A stretch of DNA of 64,000 nucleotides from Legionellales bacterium (GTDB lineage: Bacteria > Pseudomonadota > Gammaproteobacteria > JAHCLG01): NCBI GenBank assembly GCA_026125385.1, contig JAHCLG010000001.1, positions 124,001-188,000 of the forward strand. Reading direction: 5' to 3'. The position numbers were made by a program, and so were the translations under genes. The notes below the pieces were generated by a model, which was not told where the DNA came from, did no database searches, and was given only the letters and a program-made list of their open reading frames with translations. Shown piece by piece: positions 51,201-57,009 of this stretch; the first letter of the stretch is position 1, and every line of letters begins with the position of its first letter.

Positions 51201-51254
51201 TTTTTCACCACGTGATTTTCCAGAAACGACAACAAACGGATAAAATAAAGGCAT
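39252..51254 (-). CDS. Giant YD/Rhs-repeat protein (4000 aa)
   Basis: A single open frame of 12 kb. Residues ~1-70 form a short N-terminal region with no clear signal peptide. Tyr-Asp-type repeats (e.g. Tyr-Asp-x-x-Gly-Arg, Arg-Tyr-Asp) run from ~100 to ~2500 and again from ~3030 to ~3700. An acidic insertion (~1385-1432) and a beta-rich segment of Ig/fibronectin-like character without YD repeats (~2510-3020) interrupt them. Near the C terminus are a LysM-like Glu-Gln-Gly-Asp-Ser-Leu-(3)-Ala-Ser-Arg-Tyr-Leu-Gly motif (~3765-3822), an Ala-rich hydrophobic region (~3860-3920) and a short tail ending at residue 4000. No recognised toxin domain or immunity gene follows. Possible roles: polymorphic toxin, surface or secreted host-interaction protein. 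Confidence 0.88.
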   Translation of the reverse strand: MPLFYPFVVVSGKSRGEKRSTQDLLTPFQKAQSLGQAKLDINLNVTQGNLGVNNYSPTVQDNGFAFSLGSHYNSQDPQQPWRLSCLRSFNPPAEPNIFLSEIIINEGDGSETHYRYDNALGCYVARGLREGQCQLKYSAELGWQHVELLTGTQESFNQKGQLTSKKLANGKTLQFHYENNRLTQLDCPSGERYTFTWQNKQLQITQVTAEKSSLLISHTFADETYSFIIDTSIPLDNTTPYKIHFDYDPLTHQLIDIKQSDGTSQHFHYDEQQRVDIIQAGEDKSSCYHIIYENNQTKITNPNLHSSIYVLDEVGRIHRLSSEFSNTITDLCDYVYQNDTPLITEIHYANGEVSHVAYDNFDAVTTRDDHNINQQHYYRDPNSGLLLTQTIYGTTADAQSNQPFTKRFVYNDKRQCVFEIDPQGIVKEHRFDENENLASTRIYLDNTYNLTGLSLTTAIGLEEITQWVATQAPDHIHLQQFGYDQRGQLKLLQGCIHVDEHGNGMVDDNCQEQQFEYDAFSHCLTHRTKVNTEGNFSIITKKFDGLGRLVSHTDPLQCTTLTEYQDTKQCLKITYPNKKQITRYWNTRGLITKQQIQVESILRTTQYSYDNTGNRILITHPDNNQTHKVVDERSRLIASLNALNILTEYRYDERNRQIAIIKYSKRVNDLILLTQPSQWQIQLSNPETDRAQFFRYDAANRQTHYYRPDRSLVMYQLDNQGRKLNKTEFATRLSDEQWLNVYQQQTIIPNNDPAHDHFHQFFYDKNNNIIAQIKAAKFINNTVQGFLIETEYDKLNHATQVTRYIDLCALNNNLTNIKSLVTNKISVTRFRYDNLGRRIATLDPEGYLTTRSYKPNNYIASTRAYYLPVADIQHAPFQAPNPHPSDHKITRKYDLNNHIISILDSHTQCCTEFEYDSMGLIVRKLKTDQALSSKVLQSVQTQPGYVGESAAVIEEQFIYDGFSQLIAYYNPSVCAKIKLDANLKGEQHQYDDIGLRIQTTDADGYSTYFYYDALHRLVYSINAKGGICAITYSPFDNEVTSNTILDQLLPNNLLNNLSGGLAKTEFIKQITELSDPARDRITRYQQDTRGNICKIINPIGAITQRQYNPFNQEIQRIDPLSSGQSITIIQEYDLRNLMIQQTRTSQDGNLSLAQQWDYNFLGQTEKHINEMGVFTKFIYSLRGDLQQIIAPLNRTTHHVSDAFHRCVQIKSPAGRITTIEFNAVDRSKTTFYPDNTKEIEWHDAFNNLLVHQDRDGMQTGFQWDGNSRCVLTHLSDGSISTQQFSLAGREQQELAEHDPNNPSDALITLNQYNLAGEHNITILDPDHATYKTQVSLNSHGDTITSKDPRGFQTITVRDQMGRARVIFTDPEPEKDLNELSTKLFHQHLSHSNSSTASNEDFILVDDPEEDACSEENFVLIDSEENESNDAETHLNIHHLTTYNFQDQVVDEIIGDPNMPIQYYLHHDYDGLGRLQQSIIDPISVNRPDALNLITRYEHDRLGRCVVEYNALKQPTFHIFDAVGNECYTVFADGATQGFIFDADDLLTSHTIFANRIDISKINSATTVDDLSKLVVTDSNDSISIYFYDGTIYPCYEVQYIDENNARVSEFHRLASGHIYYQRQYQTPLPVSSALLETNSIDVVRKFCLAHQIDSDRQRWDLVDNRGRPRFSITAEGEVSEKRYDKRGNCIFDCHYSQPVAISSLTPSLTIDSITNTLKTSDLDRQQYHCFDILNREVYCLRSDFEQGKVIYYVTEFRYDENDNLVDEIQYATPLHQVPEPLNLSTIASTITHDENADRHHTKIYDARDLVEMSADPLGGREKFTYNALKKQTRRIDKRGNAWETQYDIAQRQLQTLTPEHDYLETTLDPTTGQINAVHQTGPQIQRYEYDDASQISEIVTGYNSHQSRTIGFAYTPRGSRCGSTVENVPLDDPTKAITSLNDYPATNAVTSTLQVFNTRNQVIMESDLNSVRFTQYDRLGRKRFCLDKNQYLTEWIYSTTFEDAEATCVKRYLTRVNDDLGAYRNTALTLSQMQAFATKLAPGGVRQFFREVDRCGRKVRYTSDPVLAFIPSSTIGDTAARGKLVKINRETLWTYNAFGEEILKKELVDPVNNVYRIKRTWRNHAGEAVGVLQDDQLSLTFTNAFGKIIGHYLYHSPTPAIIPIAPSSTQTAPAYGCALEAVIAATPVDIKKDHSRSFIRDRNGKIERMMQASITYQTLTQLANGHYDVADQTQDLTTDIKLSPTGKKIKVTDINGYSRFYYYDKLDRLYAYTLIPRENAITASTTYTPLVILDYNIHGDIVAKHHYSHCLNPSEQSFQIDPNAECRTVLMAMDLRGLEIARQDPMNAVSLTTYTANRKKARQWIWREQASVLSQTGEITQQLLLHSKQYDLEDRITKETRAQPENNEQHTLTQTWDADFLVAQQHDDNPPIQYTRDSLGFAWQHNSNNGVAQIELTNGVGDVTLVLQSASQDLMKITLDNLPALFNTSYRYVMQTILYRDLQGRVITQQRPTFDYVEPRTPELLSARYWSGNASSQSAEQVFCWDKPNEPYLEPILTLRQYGQESIIQRYNKSQLENTNIPNVYGIKVGTLPSDLYQGTIEYYFRDPISKELEVHPTYRDVVIIPVKTNVAGTSYNVVIEQTSPKTLSISGNHADVSAIAFKIDGVLTHTKTVSNGVVDISDMPSGRYQISPIRSSSTMLNETSVIDTSLEADYKLNASEPTDFEQIMDIYTPNRAIKTVVREVMMTNLRIDLSGTVVNLSLEWLTAKLSWTLPPQLQGCRTNIVFTTHVTLQVTADGYESDVQSYNFSKEIDTTEYSLAIPHYATDIGLSYQHHDNYSWSTVINQISPVPMAYLGPQGSYGDRVVMNTHSSLRVTLYLPGSSGSFPVEIYSGNIPNLVTVNHIEPSCILSSSQNKLLVYPIPKDTATASMHYLSDADWQLLKHYPRSTQEWPYFENIHVDANYGMLTIPSPGLAHRGRYHYILNFCDSHKKTISASSLGPTNKDGNIVSCFDYTDGMLSIWFPTSVYNPYQAATPVARQEYDRFSRTSLTLPNGDRYDFTTNKMGKQTSVTEPERRVVSLTNSQGSKVRPKRITGYNPSGHLIVKQSASGANQVYLLNAVGDVLSAIDRDLVAIRYRVSAYGEILYRDINGAMAITMARDPRGNLVTTTDMCNNITHHQCNALGLEIRLNDYFLRTFSFDAMGRQNGEFIAGKMQSITAYHYPSGQPISIQYPNGTALTWKRAFSGEAMTHTDLSGVITTSELNRMQQVISRKSTKPSAPNQVYPSIHGTSLAIESNDPTPTPMLAEQFIYNANGSPLFHFNDVEQQRVWTMQDLNGREYRQQITGQHGQLLVDRWTTFSGKVLDTLRDTVYAGEHGYDIDGYLMWSNNIVVLCQCITIDGVSVWGSDDPRVSQVNYYKRTPAGRILIAKGVYQDNQIIRTAKQGYEIQYDPKTGLRVTVLYPSTDNNLQGNYDTLSYYPNGILQKIANNHGESWEWTFFHGQYIHQITHNNVGTRPSILNDWFHHNPLPAEADVKRAAASQPRSEVTTLSYNDTAALDHQEVVTVSADGRTVTTSQTQFQLDNANVVTGQTRDETLTYDGNAVPEDTLHDTITHQQAGFDEPTIVVASGTRTRNNQANTAFGTVVEYVDSYGMPIVKMGGYPGSHVPPVTMRFLNTPTGQRVLAMQHVDTHWYFEHFFYYQQQLIGRAGNLLSLSPDAQVAMTSLFRQTPMALIPLQSPVLETAPLPPVSFDEDIHLSAETGNLPTQSNITIAAEQGDSLEPIASRYLGDPTRASDVANGFPLSQTFAEAGTHLLISPAEQLTNAQQSTAVDDEQVELFGSFYPNMPIPVLQEHHPHHKWWAIVAMAVIDVVAAVVTDGLASALYADMLGSANAAAGTAIGSLTLPDLMTLAAEDAAMGAAVATAADIATQGVSFLDHTEHHFQWHELGKAALQGGEQATLMAFQSIPGQDDFFSRLTRNETYTTALNVLEKVTGVQ

Positions 51255-51333
51255 TACACTATTTTCCTTATATTTAGTTAATTTCTTTCATCCAAGTGAA
51301 AGCATCAATTGACCTTATAGTAGGTTCGAGCAA

Positions 51334-51363
51334 ATACTAACAGTTTGAAATAGGTAGAGTCAA
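51334..51363 (-). promoter_or_regulatory. Probable sigma70 promoter of the giant Rhs gene
   Basis: On the minus strand, -35 TTGACT (51363-51358) and -10 TAGTAT (51339-51334) are 18 nt apart. The leader then carries a CTTTCA/TGAAAG hairpin and a TAAGGA ribosome site about 8 nt before the ATG at 51254. By-eye match only. Confidence 0.5.
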
Positions 51364-51446
51364 TATAAACGCATAGAAAAATTACCTAAAAGATTAAATT
51401 GTAAATTTTTTAATCAATTTTTGTATAAATATCGAATAATTAAGGG

Positions 51447-52472
51447 TTATTTTCCGGATTTCATGATCAAATCATCAATGTGTTGCTGGGTGGTTAGGTG
51501 TTTGTTCAATGATCTTAACGTCGTATAAATGGCTTCTGGGGTGACTTCGTTCAAAATAATTCCCTCACCCGTTCCTACTAACTCACCCGCACCGACATGT
51601 TTACTGATAATTACCGGTGTTCCGCATTGTAACGATTCGATCACTACCAGGCCAAAAGCTTCGTAGCGTGAAGGTAGCACCGTAAAATCCATCACAGGAT
51701 AGAGTTTTTCAATCGTATTCAAATGTCCCAAAAAACTGACATTTTGCGGTAATTTTAATTTGGGATTTCTGCCGGCGATCCACAAGTGATATTTTTTTGG
51801 ATTTAATTGTGAAAAAGCCGCTAATAATTCCTGAAAGCCTTTCAGATGATGTCCGAGTGAGGGAAAGAAAACATTTAATTTTTCGGGATTGATATGATAC
51901 TGTTGTTGAACTTTAAAAATTATCTCCGCCGACAAAGGTTGAAAACGTTTTTCATTAATCGGTGGATAGGCTACGTGAATTTTTTCACGTGGAATATGGG
52001 GATGATACTGTAAAATTTCTCGCTGAATTAATTGCGAGCACGCTAAAATATGTGGGGTTTTTTCATAAGCTTTTCGCTCTAATTGAATTTCATATTCGTC
52101 TTTCCAGCGACTAAACCCTGATTTTTGCAGATTCAAACGCTCGATGCTGGCTTGATGAATACCCCCACAGGCAATCATATCTTGATGATGTGTTAACGTC
52201 AGTGCAATGGATAGATCATAATCTTCACGACGAAATTGCTTGGCGTGCTGATGAATAAAACAAAATTTACGCAGGCGATGAGGAATGGGCAATTTCCCGG
52301 TAAAATAGCTCAATACTCTGGCGTTGGCAAAGCGTGTAGCTTTATTATCAGCTCGCATTACATGAACATCCACCCGATGTCCTGCGGCTAAAAATCCCTG
52401 GAGGAGGGTAAATAAATACGACTCCATGCCGCCACCGTGGGAATAGGCATGGTGAATAAGCGCAACTTTCAT
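51447..52472 (-). CDS. Glycosyltransferase family 4 (WaaG-like)
   Basis: A 341-residue GT-B glycosyltransferase. The N terminus has His-His-Ala-Tyr-Ser-His-Gly-Gly-Gly-Met-Glu-Ser-Tyr (nucleotide-sugar loop). The C-terminal Glu-Ala-Phe-Gly-Leu-Val-Val-Ile-Glu-Ser-Leu-Gln-Cys-Gly-Thr-Pro-Val is the typical EX7E motif. It resembles lipopolysaccharide core glucosyltransferases such as WaaG, but no other waa gene is near, so acceptor and sugar are unknown. ATG 52472 was chosen because the protein starts directly at the first strand (Lys-Val-Ala-Leu-Ile); a TTG at 52493 would add seven residues. Confidence 0.87.
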   Translation of the reverse strand: MKVALIHHAYSHGGGMESYLFTLLQGFLAAGHRVDVHVMRADNKATRFANARVLSYFTGKLPIPHRLRKFCFIHQHAKQFRREDYDLSIALTLTHHQDMIACGGIHQASIERLNLQKSGFSRWKDEYEIQLERKAYEKTPHILACSQLIQREILQYHPHIPREKIHVAYPPINEKRFQPLSAEIIFKVQQQYHINPEKLNVFFPSLGHHLKGFQELLAAFSQLNPKKYHLWIAGRNPKLKLPQNVSFLGHLNTIEKLYPVMDFTVLPSRYEAFGLVVIESLQCGTPVIISKHVGAGELVGTGEGIILNEVTPEAIYTTLRSLNKHLTTQQHIDDLIMKSGK

Positions 52473-52643
52473 AATAGCAATTCTCTGACTCAAAAATCGC
52501 AGTATATAGCAGGGCTTAACTCGATTGAAGGGCTTAAGTGGACAGTAAATTTCAGGACTACTGGCTAATTAAATAATTCGCATCTTGCTAACTGAGCGCG
52601 TATAATTCTAGCCCTATTAAATTCGCTTGGAGGAAACCTAGAC

Positions 52644-52967
52644 ATGACTTTTGTGGTGACCGAATCCTGTATTCGCTGTAAACTCACCGATTGTGTGGAA
52701 GTATGTCCCGTCGATTGCTTTTACGAAGGGCCTAATTTTTTAGTCATTAATCCCGAAGAATGTATTGATTGCGGATTATGCGAGCCAGAGTGTCCAGTAA
52801 AAGCCATTTATTCAGAGGACGATCTTCCCGAAGAACAACGTGAGTTTTTAGCGATTAATGAACGTCTCGCCCAACAGTGGCCGAATATCACTGCGCAAAA
52901 AGATCCACTGCCTGATGCCGATGATTGGCGCGATGTCAAAGATAAACGTCAATTTCTTGAGGAATAA
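52644..52967 (+). CDS. fdxA: 7Fe-type ferredoxin
   Basis: A 107-residue ferredoxin with the FdxA pattern: Cys-Ile-Arg-Cys-Lys-Leu-Thr-Asp-Cys then Cys-Pro-Val-Asp-Cys, and [12 protein letters not shown]. It probably binds one 3Fe-4S and one 4Fe-4S cluster. The C-terminal 40 residues are acidic and ordered as in proteobacterial FdxA. GGAGG precedes the start; its stop overlaps the helicase start by 1 nt, so both are co-transcribed. It serves as a low-potential electron carrier. Confidence 0.93.
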   Translation: MTFVVTESCIRCKLTDCVEVCPVDCFYEGPNFLVINPEECIDCGLCEPECPVKAIYSEDDLPEEQREFLAINERLAQQWPNITAQKDPLPDADDWRDVKDKRQFLEE

Positions 52968-54904
52968 TGGATAATCATTATGTTCAACAATGCCAGGATG
53001 CGTTTAGTCCTCAGGGTTTGTTAGCGACGAAATTAGATTTTTATACGCCGCGCGCAGAACAAAGCCAAATGGCACTTGCTATTGCAAAAACCATTACCAC
53101 AAAAACCGATTTGGTGTGTGAAGCAGGAACTGGCATTGGCAAAACCTTTGCTTATCTCGTACCTGCTTTGCTCGCGCAAAAAAAAATAGTGGTTGCTACC
53201 GCAAGTAAAAATTTACAAGATCAATTATTTTTTCGCGATTTACCGAAAATATTAAGAGTAGTAGGGCGTCCGATAAAAATTGCGTTACTAAAAGGTCGTA
53301 ATAATTATTTATGCCATCAGCGATTAAAACAATTTAAACACGATCGCGATTTTTTAATCCAAGATCATTTACCGAAATTGCAAGCCATCGAACAATGGGC
53401 GTTAACCAGTCGCGATGGTGATTTAAGTATGTGTCGTCTGGTTGAGCCGAATGATAGCGTTTGGCCATTGATCACCAGCAACAGTGATAATTGTCTTGGT
53501 CAAGAATGTGAATTTTTTCAGCAATGTTGTGTGTTAAAAGCGCGTCGCCAAGCATTAGCTGCCGATGTGGTGGTGATTAATCAACATTTATTATGCGCCG
53601 ATTTGGTGTTACGTGATGAAGGTTTTGGTGAATTGTTGCCTGGAGCAGATGTGATTATTGTTGATGAAGCGCATCATTTACCCGATATTGCCAATCAATT
53701 TTTTGGTGAACGTTTAAGTTCATGGCAAATTCAAGAAATCATCCAAGATACCTTGAAAGAATATCAACTGCAGGCTCGCGATCAACAATCTCTGGCACAG
53801 GCGGTTGAACAACTTTCACAAGCCATTATTCACTTGCGGCAACAGTTAGGCACGCAATCGTATCGCAAACCGTGGCGAGATATTTTAAAAGACCAAGCAT
53901 TACAGTCAGGATTTCAACGTCTTCTCGATAACGTAACTGTTTTGCATCAACAGTTAGAAAAGGTTGCTGCTCGCAGTGCCATATTTCATCAATTAACTCA
54001 ACGTGTCAGTCAACAAAAAAATCTTTTGCAGCGTTTTTTTGACAAAGTCAGCGAGGGGATAATTTTATGGATGGAAAATTTTCAACGTACTTTTCACTTG
54101 CACGCCTCACCACTCACCATTGCCACAGCATTTCAACAGTTAAAGTCCAGCTTAAATGCGACTTGGATCTTTACTTCCGCAACCCTGAGTGTTAAACATA
54201 ATTTTAATCATTTCCAACAGCAACTTGGCATTGAACATGCGCCCACCTTATTATTAAACAGTCCATATCCCTATGCGAAACAAGTTTTGTGTTATATACC
54301 AAGCAATATTCCTGAACCGCGTTCGCCGCATTTTTTAGATTATTTTATTCAACACATTAAAGAAGTCGTCAATATTTCACGCGGACGTGCCTTTGTATTA
54401 TTCACCAGTCATGACTCTTTGCAGTATGTGGCGAAAAAATTAAAATTAACGATTTCTTTTCCTTTATTTGTGCAAGGTCAATTACCTAAAGCAGAATTAC
54501 TAAATGAATTTATTCACTCAAAAAATGGTGTTTTGCTGGGAACTTATAGTTTTTGGCATGGCGTGGATGTGCGTGGCGATGCCTTAAGTTGTGTCATCAT
54601 TGAAAAATTACCGTTTGCCTCACCTGGCGATCCGCTGTTGCAAGCAAAATTAAATGCCTTGGAGGCTCAAGGAAAGCAACCTTTTCACGAACAGCAGTTG
54701 CCACAAGCGGTGATCCAATTTAAGCAAGGATTTGGGCGCTTAATTCGTGATGCCACCGATCGCGGTATTTTTATGATAGCGGATGTGCGAATTGTGACTC
54801 AATGGTACGGCAAAGCTTTTTTAAACAGTTTACCTACGATTCCACGCACGCGCAAAATTGAAGATGTGAAACAATTTTTTCAAGAGACTACGCATGAAGC
54901 TTAA
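52967..54904 (+). CDS. yoaA: ATP-dependent DNA helicase, YoaA/DinG family
   Basis: A 645-residue XPD-like helicase. Walker A is Ala-Gly-Thr-Gly-Ile-Gly-Lys-Thr (about residues 54-61), and the DEAH box is Val-Asp-Glu-Ala-His-His (about residue 230). Four Cys in Tyr-Leu-Cys-His-Gln, Asn-Cys-Leu-Gly-Gln-Glu-Cys and Gln-Gln-Cys-Cys are the likely 4Fe-4S cluster ligands. The C-terminal motif Gln-Gly-Phe-Gly-Arg-Leu-Ile-Arg is motif VI. Gene order with tsaB next resembles the E. coli yoaA-tsaB neighbourhood. It is thought to act at stalled replication forks. Confidence 0.92.
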   Translation: MDNHYVQQCQDAFSPQGLLATKLDFYTPRAEQSQMALAIAKTITTKTDLVCEAGTGIGKTFAYLVPALLAQKKIVVATASKNLQDQLFFRDLPKILRVVGRPIKIALLKGRNNYLCHQRLKQFKHDRDFLIQDHLPKLQAIEQWALTSRDGDLSMCRLVEPNDSVWPLITSNSDNCLGQECEFFQQCCVLKARRQALAADVVVINQHLLCADLVLRDEGFGELLPGADVIIVDEAHHLPDIANQFFGERLSSWQIQEIIQDTLKEYQLQARDQQSLAQAVEQLSQAIIHLRQQLGTQSYRKPWRDILKDQALQSGFQRLLDNVTVLHQQLEKVAARSAIFHQLTQRVSQQKNLLQRFFDKVSEGIILWMENFQRTFHLHASPLTIATAFQQLKSSLNATWIFTSATLSVKHNFNHFQQQLGIEHAPTLLLNSPYPYAKQVLCYIPSNIPEPRSPHFLDYFIQHIKEVVNISRGRAFVLFTSHDSLQYVAKKLKLTISFPLFVQGQLPKAELLNEFIHSKNGVLLGTYSFWHGVDVRGDALSCVIIEKLPFASPGDPLLQAKLNALEAQGKQPFHEQQLPQAVIQFKQGFGRLIRDATDRGIFMIADVRIVTQWYGKAFLNSLPTIPRTRKIEDVKQFFQETTHEA

Positions 54905-55562
54905 TATTTTAGCCATCGAAACGTCCACAGATGCCTGCTCTGTGGCACTGGCGCAAGGACATGACATTCAGGAAATATTTAATCTTGCTCCACAACAACA
55001 TGCAAAAATTATCTTACCGCTAATCGAAGAATTATTAAAACGCACAAAAGTAACTCGCCAACAATTAGATGCTATTGCATTTGGACGTGGACCTGGGAGT
55101 TTTACGGGCTTACGGTTAGGCGCAGGAATAGCACAGGGCCTAGCGTTTGGATTAACTCTTCCCGTGATAGGTGTATCAAGTTTACAGGCCTTAGCGCGAT
55201 TGGCTTATCGTGAATTTCAAGCTAAAAATACCCTTGCTGCGATTGATGCGCGCAAGGGGGAAATTTATTTAGCCCAGTTTCAGGAAAACAATCAACAGAT
55301 GAATTTTATTACAGAAGAAATTTTATCTGCCCCACAATTGCCGGCGATAGATACGAGTCAAACCTGGCATGTAGTAGGAAGTGGCTTTGATCATTATCAA
55401 CCACAACTGCTCACACCAAACCCACAGTTGATTTATCATCCTGACTGTTATCCTCATGCGCAAGACGTGGCTAAAATTGCGTTAGAAAAAATTATTCGAG
55501 GGGAGGCGGGTGATCCTGCAAACGCACAACCCGTTTATTTGCGAAATAAAGTGACCGATTAG
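54894..55562 (+). CDS. tsaB: tRNA threonylcarbamoyladenosine biosynthesis protein TsaB
   Basis: A 222-residue ASKHA-fold protein needed with TsaD and TsaE for t6A37 in tRNA. The start Ile-Leu-Ala-Ile-Glu-Thr-Ser-Thr-Asp-Ala-Cys-Ser is standard, followed by Phe-Gly-Arg-Gly-Pro-Gly-Ser-Phe-Thr-Gly-Leu-Arg-Leu-Gly (about residues 63-76) and Ala-Ile-Asp-Ala-Arg-Lys-Gly-Glu-Ile-Tyr. It overlaps the helicase gene by 11 nt. Essential housekeeping gene. Confidence 0.95.
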   Translation: MKLNILAIETSTDACSVALAQGHDIQEIFNLAPQQHAKIILPLIEELLKRTKVTRQQLDAIAFGRGPGSFTGLRLGAGIAQGLAFGLTLPVIGVSSLQALARLAYREFQAKNTLAAIDARKGEIYLAQFQENNQQMNFITEEILSAPQLPAIDTSQTWHVVGSGFDHYQPQLLTPNPQLIYHPDCYPHAQDVAKIALEKIIRGEAGDPANAQPVYLRNKVTD

Positions 55563-55572
55563 GACATCTTAA

Positions 55573-56445
55573 GTGGAAACGCTATTATCTCAATTAGCGC
55601 AATTTAATCATAAGATTGTACGGGATTTAGTTTGGCTGTTAATCAGCCCTAATTTATTAGATGACACGCGCCACTCAGTAATTTTACCGCAACGCTGGGG
55701 TGAAACAATTTTTTATGAAAATAAAGTGTGGTTACAACAACTCGATCGCGATCCGGGCTTACTTATTAATTTTTTAAATCAATATCCCACTCAACGCTTG
55801 GGATTATATTTTGAAAATTTACTGCATTTTCTGCTTCAACAGTTATCGTGTTTTACGTTAATCAATCAGCACTGGCAATATCATTATCAGGGAAAAACCT
55901 TAGGAGAGTTAGATTTTTTATGGTTCGATCATCGAGATCGACAATATTACCATGTCGAAACGGCGGTGAAATATTATTTACATCACGGAAAAACGGGACA
56001 ATTGCGATATTTTATCGGTCCCGCTAAAAAAGATACACTGCAAAAAAAATTATCGCATTTACTGAAACAACAATTACCCTTTATTCGCTTTTATCCCGAA
56101 GCAGAAATATTTCACTCTAAAATTTTATTAAAAGGTTATTTATTTTATCATCAAAATCGTTTTCCCAAACGATCTCTATTGATTAATCCTCAACACTCAC
56201 AGGCGACTTGGTATCGTTTTCAGCAGGATAGCATGCCATGGGAAACGCTATCATCCTCATGTTGGTGTGTGTTAAACCGTTTGGAATGGTTGACGCCTTT
56301 TTATCTCACAGATGAAACACCGTATTTTTCTGCGGATATTATTGCAGAGCAGGTAAAACAATGGCTACAGGATTATCAAGAACCGGTATTATTATGTGAA
56401 ATACTTTCATCGCGTTTACACTTTATTGTTCCCAAGCAGTGGTAG
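55573..56445 (+). CDS. DUF1853 family protein
   Basis: A 290-residue cytosolic protein starting at GTG 55573, with a weak TTAAG site. It begins with Val-Arg-Asp-Leu-Val-Trp-Leu-Leu-Ile-Ser-Pro-Asn-Leu-Leu, the family's N-terminal signature. It contains Leu-Gly-Leu-Tyr-Phe-Glu and Leu-Gly-Glu-Leu-Asp-Phe-Leu, and then His-Val-Glu-Thr-Ala-Val-Lys-Tyr-Tyr-Leu. The pattern Leu-Asp-Phe then His-Val-Glu-x-Ala-Val-Lys resembles a PD-(D/E)XK nuclease core, so a nuclease relationship is possible but not shown. Conserved in gammaproteobacteria; function unknown. Confidence 0.85.
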   Translation: METLLSQLAQFNHKIVRDLVWLLISPNLLDDTRHSVILPQRWGETIFYENKVWLQQLDRDPGLLINFLNQYPTQRLGLYFENLLHFLLQQLSCFTLINQHWQYHYQGKTLGELDFLWFDHRDRQYYHVETAVKYYLHHGKTGQLRYFIGPAKKDTLQKKLSHLLKQQLPFIRFYPEAEIFHSKILLKGYLFYHQNRFPKRSLLINPQHSQATWYRFQQDSMPWETLSSSCWCVLNRLEWLTPFYLTDETPYFSADIIAEQVKQWLQDYQEPVLLCEILSSRLHFIVPKQW

Positions 56446-56452
56446 ACGTCAT

Positions 56453-56917
56453 TCATTCATCACAGGTTATAATGCAATTATTTGGATTTTCACAATATAC
56501 CCAAGTTGTGGCGTTTAGGTTTTGATTATCATTAAATTTGCAGTTTTTCACACTAGTTCCAGCAGCACCAACGATGGTTAATTTTCCGGCTGAATCGGAA
56601 CGAGGGAAATCACAACTTATTTGCACATTCACTCCAAGACCGGGAACATCATTAGAAATCATGGCACTCACACTTGAATATTGTTGAGCTTGTTTCACCG
56701 ACTGATTAAATAATTCTTGAGGATCTTCTTTTTTAGGTGATGAAAAAGGCTCGACTAACCACTGCTCATCACCAATAAATGTCGGTTCCGTGACACTAAA
56801 TGCGACTAATTTTTGAAACGATGGGCATTGCAGCGTTAGTTGGGCAGCAAGGGTATTTTGAAACATCAGTGTGCTCACTATCAACATAGGTATCATTATC
56901 GCTTTTATTGTTCTCAT
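56453..56917 (-). CDS. Small secreted Cys-containing protein
   Basis: A 154-residue protein with a signal peptide of about 25 residues ending Thr-Leu-Ala-Ala. The mature part has six Cys: one early in Leu-Gln-Cys-Pro, one in Ile-Ser-Cys-Asp, then four near the end (Lys-Asn-Cys-Lys, Tyr-Cys-Glu, Asn-Cys-Ile, Thr-Cys-Asp), which may form disulfides. It resembles small DUF3757-type secreted proteins known from Legionellales and Coxiella relatives, but I am not sure of the family. It is convergent with the DUF1853 gene, with 7 nt between stops. Confidence 0.65.
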   Translation of the reverse strand: MRTIKAIMIPMLIVSTLMFQNTLAAQLTLQCPSFQKLVAFSVTEPTFIGDEQWLVEPFSSPKKEDPQELFNQSVKQAQQYSSVSAMISNDVPGLGVNVQISCDFPRSDSAGKLTIVGAAGTSVKNCKFNDNQNLNATTWVYCENPNNCIITCDE

Positions 56918-57009
56918 GATACTAATCCCATCTAAATGATATGTTTAAAGTAAAGATTGACCTACTTTAAGATTAGTCTACTCAGACAAAAATTCCAGTC
57001 TTAGCGTAC

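Noticed and set aside
39252-51254. Giant Rhs gene as several fused or misassembled genes
   Set aside because: The frame is continuous with homogeneous codon use and YD repeats on both sides of the insertion; there is one promoter-like region and one ribosome site, so I keep it as a single gene.
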